Below, one piece after another: positions 7,764 through 15,943 of a DNA stretch of 38,028 nucleotides. Below the pieces are notes generated by a model that saw nothing but the letters and a program-made list of their open reading frames with translations, was not told where the DNA came from and did not search any database. The translations under genes and the position numbers were made by a program. This stretch comes from Lachnospiraceae bacterium UBA3692 (GTDB lineage: Bacteria; Bacillota; Clostridia; Lachnospirales; Lachnospiraceae): positions 1 through 38,028 of the forward strand of contig DFIR01000095.1 in the NCBI GenBank assembly GCA_002372815.1, given 5' to 3'. Positions within the stretch are counted from its first letter, which is position 1, and each line of letters begins with the position of its first letter.

Positions 7764-8552
7764 TTATTTCACGATGACGGTCAGGGTCCGCCGCGCGTCG
7801 GCGTCGCTCTGCATGCTGAGGATCCGGTAGCGGACTTCATAGGTGCCGGCGGCATAGGTGTTCACATCGCCGTCGACATTGATCCGGCGGAAGAGCGCGT
7901 CCCGGTTCCCGTCGATATCCGTCGCGGTGACGACGTGCTCGAGGGAGTTGAAGGCCTCGCCTCTTTCCAGCGTCAGTTCATAGGTGTCGAGCTCCAGGAC
8001 CGGCTTGACGATCTCCACGGAGATGTCCCGCTGGGCCGTCGCCTCCGTCCCGTCGCGGTTCTCCGCGCGGAGCGTCAGGCGGTAGGTGCCGAAGGGCTCC
8101 GCATCCGGCTGGAAACGCACCTCTGCGCGGATCTCCGGCGTGAGATCCTCCCCGTAGCCGTCCTCCGCGGTCAGCGCGCCGCTGTCCGCCAGGAGCTGCA
8201 CCAGGTCGCCTTCGAGGTCGTCCTGGGAGAGCGCGGGAAGCTCCTCCGCCAGCTCGATGAAGGGAACCCCGTCATATTCCGGCTCCGCCGGCGCTTCCGT
8301 AGTCGGCTCGGCAGTCGTCTCCGGGAGGGCCTCTGTCGTCGATTCCGCCGCGGGCTCCTCAAGAATATCCCCCGCGGGCGGCTCATGAAGGGCCTCCGCC
8401 GTCTCCTTCCCGGCACTGCCGGGCCCGGGGATGAAGTGTTCGCGAAAACTGCTTCCCGCGCGCATCGCGAGGAGCAGGAGAAGAATATTGATGAGGCACA
8501 GGACGAGGACGACTGTGCCGAGAGGACCGCGGTCCGATCTGTTGCTGTTCAT
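7764..8552 (-). CDS. Membrane-anchored protein with DUF5011/Ig-like C-terminal domain
   Basis: 262 residues. An uncleaved N-terminal membrane helix (about residues 12-30) is followed by a low-complexity Ala/Glu/Thr/Pro linker (about 45-95) that would span the cell wall, then about 160 residues of beta-rich sequence. The end (E-L-D-T-Y-E-L-T-L-E-R-G-E and A-G-T-Y-E-V-R-Y) resembles DUF5011/bacterial Ig-like surface domains. Function is unknown; a cell-surface role near the polysaccharide genes is inferred from location. It is transcribed against cpsB and divergently from the flippase gene. A GGAG site precedes the ATG. Confidence 0.7.
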   Translation of the reverse strand: MNSNRSDRGPLGTVVLVLCLINILLLLLAMRAGSSFREHFIPGPGSAGKETAEALHEPPAGDILEEPAAESTTEALPETTAEPTTEAPAEPEYDGVPFIELAEELPALSQDDLEGDLVQLLADSGALTAEDGYGEDLTPEIRAEVRFQPDAEPFGTYRLTLRAENRDGTEATAQRDISVEIVKPVLELDTYELTLERGEAFNSLEHVVTATDIDGNRDALFRRINVDGDVNTYAAGTYEVRYRILSMQSDADARRTLTVIVK

Positions 8553-8643
8553 GCAGGAAGCCTCCCTATCTGTCGGTCGGGCGAGGTGGACTGGTTACGG
8601 AACTATGTTAGCACGCCGCAGGCGTATATTTCAACCGAGGACC

Positions 8644-10164
8644 ATGCGAACCAGGAAAGCATTTTACAATGTGACTATCACCATGACCTACCAGATGATC
8701 TCGATCATCTGCGGTCTCATCACGCCCAGACTGATCCTGCGGACCTTCGGCTCCACCTACAACGGCGTCGTCGCCTCCGCGGAGCAGCTGCTGAGCATGA
8801 TCTCCCTGCTGACGCTGGGGATCGCCGGCGCGACGCGCGTCGCCCTCTACCCGCCGCTCGCGAAAGGGGACATGCAGGGCGTGAGCCGCGTGATGAAGGC
8901 CAACCGGTCCTTCATGCGCAAGGTGTCCGCCTGCGTCATCGTCTATGCGCTCCTCCTGATGCTGATCTACCCCTTCATCTCGCACAACGATCTGACTCAT
9001 CTGGAGACCGCCGTGCTGATCGGGATCGTCGCCATCGGCACGTTCGCGGACTATTTCTACAGCCTCTCCAACCAGACGCTCCTGATGGCGGACCAGACGA
9101 GCTACATCCTCTACGCCATCAAGACGGTCGCGATCATCCTGGACACCCTGCTGACGGCGCTGCTCATCTGGCTGGGCTGTTCCATCTTCGTGGTGAAGTT
9201 GTCGGCGTCCCTCCTGCTCTTCCTGAGCCCGATGGTGATGGACATCTACGTCCGCCGCAGGTACCGGCTCGACTACAGCTGCGAGCCCGACCACGAGGCC
9301 CTCGCCCAGCGCGGCGCGGCGGCCTTCCACTCCATCGCCAACATCATCCACGAGAGCACGGACCTGGTCGTCCTCACCGTCTTCACCGACGCGAAAGTGA
9401 TCTCCATCTACACCGTCTACTACCTGGTCATCGGGAAGGTCAAGGCCATCATGCGCGTCTTCCAGAGCGGCATGGAGGGCGCCTTCGGAAACATGTGGGC
9501 CAAGGGGGAGCGGGACACGCTGGACCGCCACTTCCGCACCTACGAGTTCATCCTGTCCGCCCTGACGGCCGTGATCTACAGCTGTGTGGGCCTGCTGATC
9601 CTCCCCTTCATCGCAAACTACACGAGCGGGGTGACGGATATCGAGTACATTCGGCCGGCTTTTGCCGTGCTCATGACGGTGACGGAGGCGGTGTACTGCG
9701 TCAGGATCCCCTACCAGCTGCTCGTGCAGGCGACGGGCAATTACGAGGCCACGAAGAACGGCGCCATGCAGGAGGCAATCATCAATATCGTCACGTCGGT
9801 CCTGCTGGTCTGGAGGATCGGGATCGAGGGCGTCATCATCGGCACGCTCCTCGCGAACGTGTTCCGGACGGTCCAGTACGCGGCCTTCGTCTCCGACCGG
9901 ATCCTCATGCGGGACAGAATGCAGGTGGTCCTGCGCGTCCTATGGCTCGTCGGGACCAGCGCGCTGATCTGTGCCGCGGACACCGGGGCGAATGCGGCGC
10001 TCTCCGGCGCCGGGCTGCTGGCCTACGGGTGGCTGAGCTGGGTGCTGCAGGCGGCGGTCTGCTTCGTCATCGCTTCTCTGATCACGCTGGGGACATCGGC
10101 GGCCCTGTACCGGGGCGACCTGAAGAATGCCGCGGCGATCCTGCTGCGGATGCGCAGGAGATAA
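8644..10164 (+). CDS. Wzx/MATE-like polysaccharide flippase
   Basis: About 506 residues with 12-14 predicted membrane segments, typical of the MOP superfamily (Wzx/MurJ-like lipid-linked sugar flippases). The N-terminal N-V-x-x-T-M-x-Y-Q-M-I-S-I-I-C-G and L-G-I-A-G-A-T-R-V-A-L segments fit the O-antigen/teichoic-acid exporter type. The frame is open far upstream; 8644 is chosen because GAGG lies just upstream and the hydrophobic first helix follows directly. An ATG at 8605 is possible. It is probably the export partner of the cps regulatory trio, although no glycosyltransferases are in the window. Confidence 0.82.
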   Translation: MRTRKAFYNVTITMTYQMISIICGLITPRLILRTFGSTYNGVVASAEQLLSMISLLTLGIAGATRVALYPPLAKGDMQGVSRVMKANRSFMRKVSACVIVYALLLMLIYPFISHNDLTHLETAVLIGIVAIGTFADYFYSLSNQTLLMADQTSYILYAIKTVAIILDTLLTALLIWLGCSIFVVKLSASLLLFLSPMVMDIYVRRRYRLDYSCEPDHEALAQRGAAAFHSIANIIHESTDLVVLTVFTDAKVISIYTVYYLVIGKVKAIMRVFQSGMEGAFGNMWAKGERDTLDRHFRTYEFILSALTAVIYSCVGLLILPFIANYTSGVTDIEYIRPAFAVLMTVTEAVYCVRIPYQLLVQATGNYEATKNGAMQEAIINIVTSVLLVWRIGIEGVIIGTLLANVFRTVQYAAFVSDRILMRDRMQVVLRVLWLVGTSALICAADTGANAALSGAGLLAYGWLSWVLQAAVCFVIASLITLGTSAALYRGDLKNAAAILLRMRRR

Positions 10165-10234
10165 GGCGCAGCGGCTGTATAAAGGCAATTCGGAGCTTCC
10201 GGAGTTTTCGGAGTTACAGAATAAGGAGTTTCAC

Positions 10235-10714
10235 ATGTCACTGGAATCCGCAAGGAAACATTTGGAGGAGCGGGGATACCTGGACCGCCTGATCGAGCCG
10301 GAGGCCTCCACGGCCACGGTGGAGCTGGCGGCGGCGGCCGTCGGCGTGGAGCCGGGGCAGATCGCGAAGACGCTGTCCTTCCTCGTCGGGGAGGAGCCGG
10401 TCCTGATCATCGCGGAGGGCATGGCCCGGATCGACAACCGCAAGTTCAAGGACCGCTTCCATAAGAAGGCGAAGATGATCCCGCCGGAGCAGGTGGAAGA
10501 AAAGATCGGGCACGCGCCCGGAGGCGTGTGCCCGTTTGGGATCCGGGAAGGCGTGGCCGTCTATCTGGACGAGAGCCTCCGGCGCTATGAAGTGGTCTAT
10601 CCCGCCGCCGGCAACGCGCACAGCGCGGTCCGCCTGACACCGGCGGAGCTCGCAGAATGCGCGGATGCCCTGGGATGGGTGGATGTATGCAAGGAGCCGG
10701 TCAGCACACCTTGA
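10235..10714 (+). CDS. YbaK/EbsC-family aminoacyl-tRNA deacylase
   Basis: A 159-residue YbaK-fold protein that would hydrolyse mischarged aminoacyl-tRNA in trans. It shows the conserved lysine in G-Q-I-A-K-T-L (Lys45), a D-N-R-K-F-K stretch and the G-G-V-C-P-F-G loop. The start at 10235 has AAGGAG 6 nt upstream; the longer frame overlaps the flippase end and is rejected. Its last 14 nt overlap the end of the convergent aldo/keto reductase gene. Which aminoacyl-tRNA is edited cannot be told from sequence. Confidence 0.88.
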   Translation: MSLESARKHLEERGYLDRLIEPEASTATVELAAAAVGVEPGQIAKTLSFLVGEEPVLIIAEGMARIDNRKFKDRFHKKAKMIPPEQVEEKIGHAPGGVCPFGIREGVAVYLDESLRRYEVVYPAAGNAHSAVRLTPAELAECADALGWVDVCKEPVSTP

Positions 10715-11729
10715 CCTCGCCGGCCAGGACCTTGCGGTAGTCCTCGAGGTTCTTGCGGAGGAGCTCCGGCGTGTTGAGCTCGTAAGGACAGCGGCTCATG
10801 CAGGTGCCGCAGTTCACGCAGCTGTCGATCTTCGCCATCTCGTCCTGCCAGTGCCGGGTGAGCCAGGCGGCGGACGGCGCGCGGCGGAGCATCAGGGACA
10901 TGCGGGCGCAGTTGTTGATCTCTATCCCCTGCGGGCAGGGCATGCAGTAGCCGCAGCCGCGGCAGAAGTCGCCGCTGAGCTCGTCGCGCTCGCCCTGGAT
11001 GAAGGCGCGCATCTCGTCGTCCATGGCGGGGGTCTGCTTCATGTAGGAGAGCCACTCCTCCAGCTCGGACATTCTCTGGATGCCCCAGATCGGCACGACA
11101 TTGTCGAAATCCTCCAGGAAGGCCATGGCGGCGGCGCTGCGGTTGATCAGGCCGCCCGCGAGTCCCTTCATGGCGATGAAACCGATCCCAGCCTCTTTGC
11201 ACTTGCGGACCAGCTCCATGTCCTTCTCCGAGGAGAGGTAGCTGAAGGGGAACTGCAGGGTCTCGTAGAGGCCGCTCTCGACGATCTCGAAGGCGACGGG
11301 CTGCTTGTGGGTCGTGATGCCGATGTGGCGGATGAGGCCCTGGCGCTTGAGGTCGCAGAGACATTCGTAGACGCCCGTCCCGTCCTCCGGCTTGTAGCAC
11401 TGACTGACCATGTGGAGCTGGTAGACGTCGATGTCGTCCCTCTTGAGGAGCTTCAGGGAGGTCTCCAGGTCCCGGCGGATGGCGTCGGGATCCGTGCCGC
11501 GGGTCTTGGTGGCCAGCGTGATCCCGTCCCAGGCGCCGCCGAAGGCGTTGCCGAGCTTCTCCTCGCTGTCCGAATAGGCGCGGGCCGTGTCGATGTAGGT
11601 CATGCCGCCTTCCACGGCCTTATGGAAGATCTCCACGGCCTCCTTCATGGGCACACGCTGGATGGGAAGCGCGCCGAAGGCGTTCTGCGGGGTCGTGATG
11701 CCTGTGCGGCCGAGTGTCACCTGTCTCAT
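10701..11729 (-). CDS. Aldo/keto reductase with C-terminal 4Fe-4S motifs
   Basis: 342 residues. The AKR barrel keeps the catalytic set Asp47 and Tyr52 (Y-I-D-T-A-R-A-Y), Lys75 (A-T-K-T) and His106 (Y-Q-L-H). The C-terminal ferredoxin-like part has Cys at 256, 259, 262 and 265 and again at 304, 307, 310 and 314, fitting two 4Fe-4S clusters. This architecture is common in strict anaerobes and is probably an electron-transferring oxidoreductase; the substrate is unknown. AAAGGAG lies 5 nt upstream of the ATG. Its promoter overlaps that of the divergent nudC gene. Confidence 0.92.
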   Translation of the reverse strand: MRQVTLGRTGITTPQNAFGALPIQRVPMKEAVEIFHKAVEGGMTYIDTARAYSDSEEKLGNAFGGAWDGITLATKTRGTDPDAIRRDLETSLKLLKRDDIDVYQLHMVSQCYKPEDGTGVYECLCDLKRQGLIRHIGITTHKQPVAFEIVESGLYETLQFPFSYLSSEKDMELVRKCKEAGIGFIAMKGLAGGLINRSAAAMAFLEDFDNVVPIWGIQRMSELEEWLSYMKQTPAMDDEMRAFIQGERDELSGDFCRGCGYCMPCPQGIEINNCARMSLMLRRAPSAAWLTRHWQDEMAKIDSCVNCGTCMSRCPYELNTPELLRKNLEDYRKVLAGEVKVC

Positions 11730-11759
11730 AGGTACTCCTTTCCTGCGGCGATGCCTGCC

Positions 11760-11804
11760 GCCCGTGGTGCCGGGGATGCAGCCTGCGGGCCCGGCACCAC
11801 GGGC
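11760..11804. promoter_or_regulatory. 15-bp perfect stem-loop in the reductase leader
   Basis: G-CCCGTGGTGCCGGG (11760-11774) pairs perfectly with 11790-11804 around a 15-nt loop. It lies in the predicted 5' leader of the reductase mRNA, 31 nt before the start codon, with no T-tract. It may be a protein-binding or stability element. Confidence 0.6.
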
Positions 11805-11823
11805 TGAATATACAGAAAACTGA

Positions 11824-11852
11824 CTGACAAAACGGATTTTTTACAGTATAGC
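11824..11852 (+). promoter_or_regulatory. Possible nudC promoter, overlapping the reductase promoter
   Basis: CTGACA (11824-11829), 17 bp, TATAGC (11847-11852). Its -10 box shares bases 11847-11850 with the opposing promoter's -10 box, so the two may exclude each other. Confidence 0.45.
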
Positions 11853-11873
11853 GCAGCACGCGGGTACTGCCAA
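11845..11873 (-). promoter_or_regulatory. Promoter of the aldo/keto reductase gene
   Basis: On the minus strand TTGGCA (11868-11873), 17 bp, TATACT (11845-11850). The leader of about 110 nt contains the 15-bp stem-loop. Confidence 0.7.
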
Positions 11874-11924
11874 TGACAATTTTTCAACAATGTCTGCAGA
11901 GAACACTGCGGAAAGGAGAGCTTC

Positions 11925-12797
11925 ATGATCCAGGATATCGCGCCCCACAGACTGCGCATCGAATACGAACCCGGCGCCGCGCCGCAGGAGGGGGACCCGC
12001 TGTACCTGTTCGCGGAGAGAGAGCGGGAGACCCTCTGGTGCAGGGTGTCCGGCGGGCAGATCGCGCTGCCGACGGTCGGTGAGATGTGCGGGGAGGGGCG
12101 GAAGCCGCTGTACCTGTTCTCCCTGGACGGGAAGGCGTGCTGGCTCCTGCCGCAGGCGGACCTCCTGCCGGAAGTGCAGGCAGGGCCGGAGGAGGAAGGC
12201 GCGTGGGCGTTCCGCTCGCTGCGCGGTCTGCGCTCGAAGGGGATCGGCGCCAGGGAGGACATGTTCGCGGCCTACACGGCGGCCCATCTCTTCCGGTGGT
12301 ACCGGGACAACCGCTTCTGTGGGACCTGCGGCGCCCCGACGGTGCCGGCGGACGACGAGCGGGCGGTCTGCTGCACGGCCTGCGGGCGGCGGATCTATCC
12401 CAGGATCCAGCCGGCGGTCATCGTCGCGGTGACCAATGGCGACGAGATCGTCCTCACCCGCTATGCAGGGAGGACGATCACCTATCATGCGCTTGTGGCG
12501 GGCTTCGTCGAGATCGGGGAGACGGCGGAGCAGACGGTCGCGCGGGAGGTCATGGAAGAAGTGGGCCTGCGCGTGAAGAACCTGCGCTATTACAAGTCCC
12601 AGCCCTGGGCGACGGCGGACGATCTGCTGGTCGGATTCTTCTGCGACGTGGACGGCGATCCGACGATCCGGCTGGACGAGCATGAATTGAAAGAGGCTGT
12701 CTGGGTACGCCGCGAGGACGTAGACAGCCAGCCTGACGATTTCAGTCTTACCAATGAGATGATGCAGGTCTTCCGGCGGGGCGGGGAACCCCGCTGA
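11925..12797 (+). CDS. nudC: NAD+ diphosphatase NudC
   Basis: A 290-residue Nudix hydrolase that splits NADH/NAD+ and can remove NAD caps from RNA. The zinc ribbon has Cys132, 135, 150 and 153. The Nudix box (about 193-215) reads G-F-V-E-x-G-E ... R-E-V-x-E-E-V-G. The NudC-specific S-Q-P-W is at 225-228; the usual P-F-P after it is replaced by A-T-A, a small deviation. AAAGGAGA lies 5 nt before the ATG. Gene is monocistronic and convergent with the next gene. Confidence 0.93.
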   Translation: MIQDIAPHRLRIEYEPGAAPQEGDPLYLFAERERETLWCRVSGGQIALPTVGEMCGEGRKPLYLFSLDGKACWLLPQADLLPEVQAGPEEEGAWAFRSLRGLRSKGIGAREDMFAAYTAAHLFRWYRDNRFCGTCGAPTVPADDERAVCCTACGRRIYPRIQPAVIVAVTNGDEIVLTRYAGRTITYHALVAGFVEIGETAEQTVAREVMEEVGLRVKNLRYYKSQPWATADDLLVGFFCDVDGDPTIRLDEHELKEAVWVRREDVDSQPDDFSLTNEMMQVFRRGGEPR

Positions 12798-12812
12798 GAT
12801 CCGGCGCCGCGA

Positions 12813-13424
12813 TCAGCGGCAGGGCAGGAGGATCTCCATGAGGACGTCGACGCAGCGCTCCGGGCCGATGGCGCCGACGTTCAGGCAGATGTCGTAATTG
12901 CGGCAGCTGCCCATGTCCGCCCCCGTGTACTGCCGGTAGTAGGTGCTGCGCAGCATATCCTGCCGGTCGATGTAGCGGTCGAGCTCCCGCTCCGTCATCT
13001 TCACGCCCTCCTCGGCGCGCACCTTTGCGGCGTACTGCAGGCGGAAGGGCTTGTCGGCATACAGATAGATGTTGAAGGCGGGGATCCCGGCCTCCTGCAG
13101 GATGTGGTCGGCGCAGCGGCCGACGATGATGCAGGGGGAGGCTGCCAGCGACAGGATCACTTTCTTCTGGGCCTCGTAGATCCCGTCGTAGCTGCTGTTA
13201 TAAGAGACCGCCCCGCTGAGAAAAGTATTCAGGAGCCGCCCCCCGGGGCTCATGCGCTCCCCTTCCCTCTCGATATCCTCTTCGGCATAGCCGCTGTCCT
13301 CCGCCGTCCGGCGGACGAAATCCCTGTCATAGAAAGGAATCCCCAGCTGCTCTGAGAGCGCGGCGGCGATCATGTGCCCTCCGGCGGCATATTCGCGGCT
13401 GATGGTGATGACCGGCAAGCTCAT
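12813..13424 (-). CDS. Cytidylate kinase-like family protein
   Basis: A 203-residue P-loop protein of the cytidylate-kinase-like group. It starts M-S-L-P-V-I-T-I-S-R-E-Y-A-A-G-G, the atypical nucleotide-binding loop of this group, and keeps F-Y-D-R-D and I-I-V-G-R-C-A-D motifs. Members are uncharacterised in most Clostridia and differ from housekeeping Cmk, so nucleotide substrate is uncertain. The ATG at 13424 has GGAGGG 8 nt upstream; a longer frame to 13535 lacks a ribosome site. It is divergent from the opp operon. Confidence 0.85.
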   Translation of the reverse strand: MSLPVITISREYAAGGHMIAAALSEQLGIPFYDRDFVRRTAEDSGYAEEDIEREGERMSPGGRLLNTFLSGAVSYNSSYDGIYEAQKKVILSLAASPCIIVGRCADHILQEAGIPAFNIYLYADKPFRLQYAAKVRAEEGVKMTERELDRYIDRQDMLRSTYYRQYTGADMGSCRNYDICLNVGAIGPERCVDVLMEILLPCR

Positions 13425-13451
13425 CGTATAGACCCTCCCCCACATTGTTTT

Positions 13452-13466
13452 ATGATAATTCATCAT
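13452..13466. promoter_or_regulatory. Small inverted repeat between divergent genes
   Basis: ATGAT-AATTC-ATCAT is a perfect 5-bp inverted repeat followed by ATCAT, just upstream of the kinase-like gene. It could be an operator; no regulator is implied. Confidence 0.3.
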
Positions 13467-13523
13467 ATCATACGCGCAGGAAAAAGGATATGGCGTCCGC
13501 GCGGACATTCTTACAGACAATAC

Positions 13524-13550
13524 TTGTTTTTCCAACTGAAAGCGTATAAA
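13524..13550 (+). promoter_or_regulatory. Possible opp operon promoter
   Basis: TTGTTT (13524-13529) and TATAAA (13545-13550) with a short 15-bp spacer. It is the best candidate upstream of the attenuator; there is no room for a promoter between the attenuator and oppB. Confidence 0.4.
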
Positions 13551-13668
13551 ATGGATGAAGCATTAACGCATTAAAGCGGTGCACTGACAGCCTGCCGGCG
13601 TTCCGGGTCCGCGGAGACCCGCGCGCGGCGCAGCAGTAACCAGACGGACGGGACACAGAATGAAAAGC

Positions 13669-13692
13669 AGTCCGCACCGGCGGACTTTTTTT
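13669..13692 (+). terminator. Attenuator-like terminator in the oppB leader
   Basis: AGTCCGC (13669-13675) pairs with GCGGACT (13680-13686) over a 4-nt loop, followed by seven T residues. It lies 35 nt before the oppB start and about 110 nt after the likely transcription start. Upstream, GGGTC/GACCC (13605-13620) and other GC-rich segments could form a sensor or antiterminator. I do not recognise a known riboswitch class. Confidence 0.75.
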
Positions 13693-13726
13693 GTTGAATG
13701 ACTCGTCCGGGAACAGAGGGAAAGAT

Positions 13727-14653
13727 ATGAATCCAAAAACGATCAAGTACATCCTGAAGCGCATCATCCTGGCGATCTTTACCATCTGGATCGTCATCAC
13801 GCTGACTTTCTTCATCATGCACGCGGTGCCCGGCGGCCCCTTCGTGGGTGAGAAGGCCGTCACCGAGGCGGTCAAGAAGGCCATGGAGGCCAAATACGGC
13901 CTGGACAAGCCCCTGATGCAGCAGTATTTCACCTACCTCACCGAGGTGGTGCAGCTGCGGTTCGGGCCTTCCCTGAAGCTGCGCGGACGCATGGTCATCG
14001 ACATCATCGGCGACGGCCTCAAGACCAGCGCCAAGCTCGGCTTGATCGCGGCGGCATGCGCGACCGTCCTGGGCATCATCCTCGGCTCCTTCGCGGCGCT
14101 GCGCAGGAACACGGTGCTCGACCGGATCATCATGGTGATCACGACGGCCTTCGTCTCCATGCCTTCCTTCATCATGGGCTCCCTGCTGCTGGTGGCGTTC
14201 GCGGTCAAGACCCACGTGTTCCCCGCCAACGGATCGACCCCTGCCGGCCTGGTCCTGCCGGTCATCACGCTGATGCTCTATCCGATGTCCTACATCACGA
14301 GACTGACAAGGTCCTCGATGCTCGACGTGCTCGGACAGGACTACATCCGGACCGCCAAGGCCAAAGGCGTCTCCCGCACGGCGATGATCTTCCGCCACGC
14401 GCTGAAGAACGCCCTCATCCCGGTCATCACCTACCTCGGACCGCAGCTGGCCTACATCACGACCGGCTCGCTGGTCGTCGAGCAGATCTTTGCGGTGCCC
14501 GGCATCGGCCGCGCCTTCGTGAGCAGCATCACCGGCCGTGACTACCCGCTGATCATGGGCACGACGATCGTCCTCGCGACCTTCATCGTCGTCATGAACC
14601 TCATCAGCGACATCATGTACAAGGTCGTGGATCCGAGAATTAATTTGGAATAA
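13727..14653 (+). CDS. oppB: Oligopeptide ABC transporter permease OppB
   Basis: A 308-residue inner-membrane permease of the OppB/DppB type, half of the channel for peptide import. About six membrane helices are visible; the first directly follows the start. The EAA loop, which contacts the ATPases, is near residues 200-230 (Y-I-R-T-A-K-A-K-G-V). GAGG lies 7-8 nt before the ATG; the longer frame starting at 13691 overlaps the attenuator T-tract and is rejected. It opens an operon oppB-C-D-F-A. Confidence 0.92.
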   Translation: MNPKTIKYILKRIILAIFTIWIVITLTFFIMHAVPGGPFVGEKAVTEAVKKAMEAKYGLDKPLMQQYFTYLTEVVQLRFGPSLKLRGRMVIDIIGDGLKTSAKLGLIAAACATVLGIILGSFAALRRNTVLDRIIMVITTAFVSMPSFIMGSLLLVAFAVKTHVFPANGSTPAGLVLPVITLMLYPMSYITRLTRSSMLDVLGQDYIRTAKAKGVSRTAMIFRHALKNALIPVITYLGPQLAYITTGSLVVEQIFAVPGIGRAFVSSITGRDYPLIMGTTIVLATFIVVMNLISDIMYKVVDPRINLE

Positions 14654-14662
14654 CCTGTAAAA

Positions 14663-14806
14663 CAGCACCCGGAGGAGAGGCCGGGGGCCGGGGCGGCAAG
14701 CTCACTTGGCGAACCGGAAGCCGGCCTCTCCTCCGGGCGGACAAGGCGCGAAGCGCCTCTGTCCGCCCGGTATTTCAGAATTCGAAGAATTCTGAAATGG
14801 GTGCTG
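14663..14806 (+). ncRNA. Multi-branched structured element between oppB and oppC
   Basis: An outer 8-bp helix CAGCACCC (14663-14670) / GGGTGCTG (14799-14806) encloses three arms. Arm A: 14671-14684 with 14721-14734, 14 bp perfect (extendable to 17). Arm B: 14735-14743 with 14760-14768, topped by AGGCGC-GAA-GCGCCT. Arm C: 14772-14783 with 14787-14798, 12 bp perfect, GAA loop. Only three bases at the junction are unpaired. It occupies most of the 212-nt gap and contains no open frame of note. It could be a structured cis RNA or a captured palindromic element; I know no named family for it. Confidence 0.7.
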
Positions 14807-14865
14807 ATGATACGAATATGGTGCTGGGCAATAGAATCACAAACCATGCCCGGAAAGGAATCATC

Positions 14866-15924
14866 ATGGATATCAGCAAACTCAGCATGCACGTGAACGT
14901 GGAGGATTTTCTCCCGGCCACGGAGGAAGAGAAGGAATATATGGTGCAGATGCGCCCGTCCACGACCTTCTTCCGCGACGGCCTGAAGCGGCTGTCGAAG
15001 AACAAGGTCGCGATGGTCAGCTTTTTCATCATCCTGCTCATCACTCTGTCGGCGATCTTCGTGCCGATGTTCTGGCCTTACAAGTATGAGTCGATGCTCG
15101 GCATGCAGCCCGGCAAGCCGGTGGACGCCTCCTTCAACAACCTGCGGCCCTTCGAATATTCGTCGACGGAGCAGGCGCGCATCGAGGCGGGCGAGTCGGT
15201 CTTCCCGCACGTGTTCGGCACGGACTCGAGCGGCCGTGACTACTTCATCCGCGTGATCTACGGGACCAGGATCTCGCTGGCCGTCGGTTTCTTCGCGAGT
15301 ATCATCGTGCTGGTGATCGGCCTGCTGGTCGGATCGGTCTCCGGCTACTGCGGCGGCAGGGTCGATATCATCATCATGCGGATCGTCGATATCATCTATT
15401 CGCTTCCCGACATGCTGATGGTCATCCTGCTGGCGTCGGTCATGAAGGTCACGCTGGGACCGGCCATCGACGGCACGCCGCTGGCCAAGATCGGCTCCAA
15501 CATCATCTCACTGTTCATTATTTTCGCGCTGCTGTACTGGGTCTCCATGTCGAGACTGGTCCGAGGACAGATCCTGTCCCTGCGCGAACAGGAATACGTG
15601 CTGGCGGCGCAGGCGGCCGGCGCGAAGGGCAGCTGGATCATCCGCAAGCACCTGATCCCCAACTGCATCTCCGTCATCGTCATCTCGACGGCCCTGCAGA
15701 TCCCGAGCGCGATCTTCACGGAGAGCTACCTGTCCTTCCTGGGCCTCGGCGTCAACGCGCCCATGCCCTCCCTAGGGTCGCTCGCGTCCGACGCGCTCAA
15801 CGGCCTGAATTCGTACCCTTACCGACTGATCATCCCGGCGATCGTGATCTCGCTGATCGTGCTGTCCCTCAACCTCTTCGGCGACGGCCTCCGCGACGCG
15901 TTCGATCCGAAGCTCAACAGCTGA
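14866..15924 (+). CDS. oppC: Oligopeptide ABC transporter permease OppC
   Basis: A 352-residue permease partner of OppB. It has the OppC-type N-terminal cytoplasmic extension (about 50 residues) before the first helix, the F-G-T-D-S-S-G-R-D signature near residue 120 and an EAA loop with Y-V-L-A-A-Q-A-A-G-A-K-G near 245. The ATG at 14866 has AAAGGAA 5 nt upstream; the upstream in-frame ATG at 14797 lies inside the stem of the structured element and is rejected. Its distance from oppB (212 nt) is unusually large for this operon type. Confidence 0.92.
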   Translation: MDISKLSMHVNVEDFLPATEEEKEYMVQMRPSTTFFRDGLKRLSKNKVAMVSFFIILLITLSAIFVPMFWPYKYESMLGMQPGKPVDASFNNLRPFEYSSTEQARIEAGESVFPHVFGTDSSGRDYFIRVIYGTRISLAVGFFASIIVLVIGLLVGSVSGYCGGRVDIIIMRIVDIIYSLPDMLMVILLASVMKVTLGPAIDGTPLAKIGSNIISLFIIFALLYWVSMSRLVRGQILSLREQEYVLAAQAAGAKGSWIIRKHLIPNCISVIVISTALQIPSAIFTESYLSFLGLGVNAPMPSLGSLASDALNGLNSYPYRLIIPAIVISLIVLSLNLFGDGLRDAFDPKLNS

Positions 15925-15943
15925 GAAAGGAGGAAGCAGAGAA

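Noticed and set aside
7401..10292. 963-residue open frame on the plus strand
   Set aside because: It runs in the wrong frame through cpsB, antisense to the DUF5011-like gene and across the flippase; composition is Arg/Pro/Ala-rich shadow sequence without domains.
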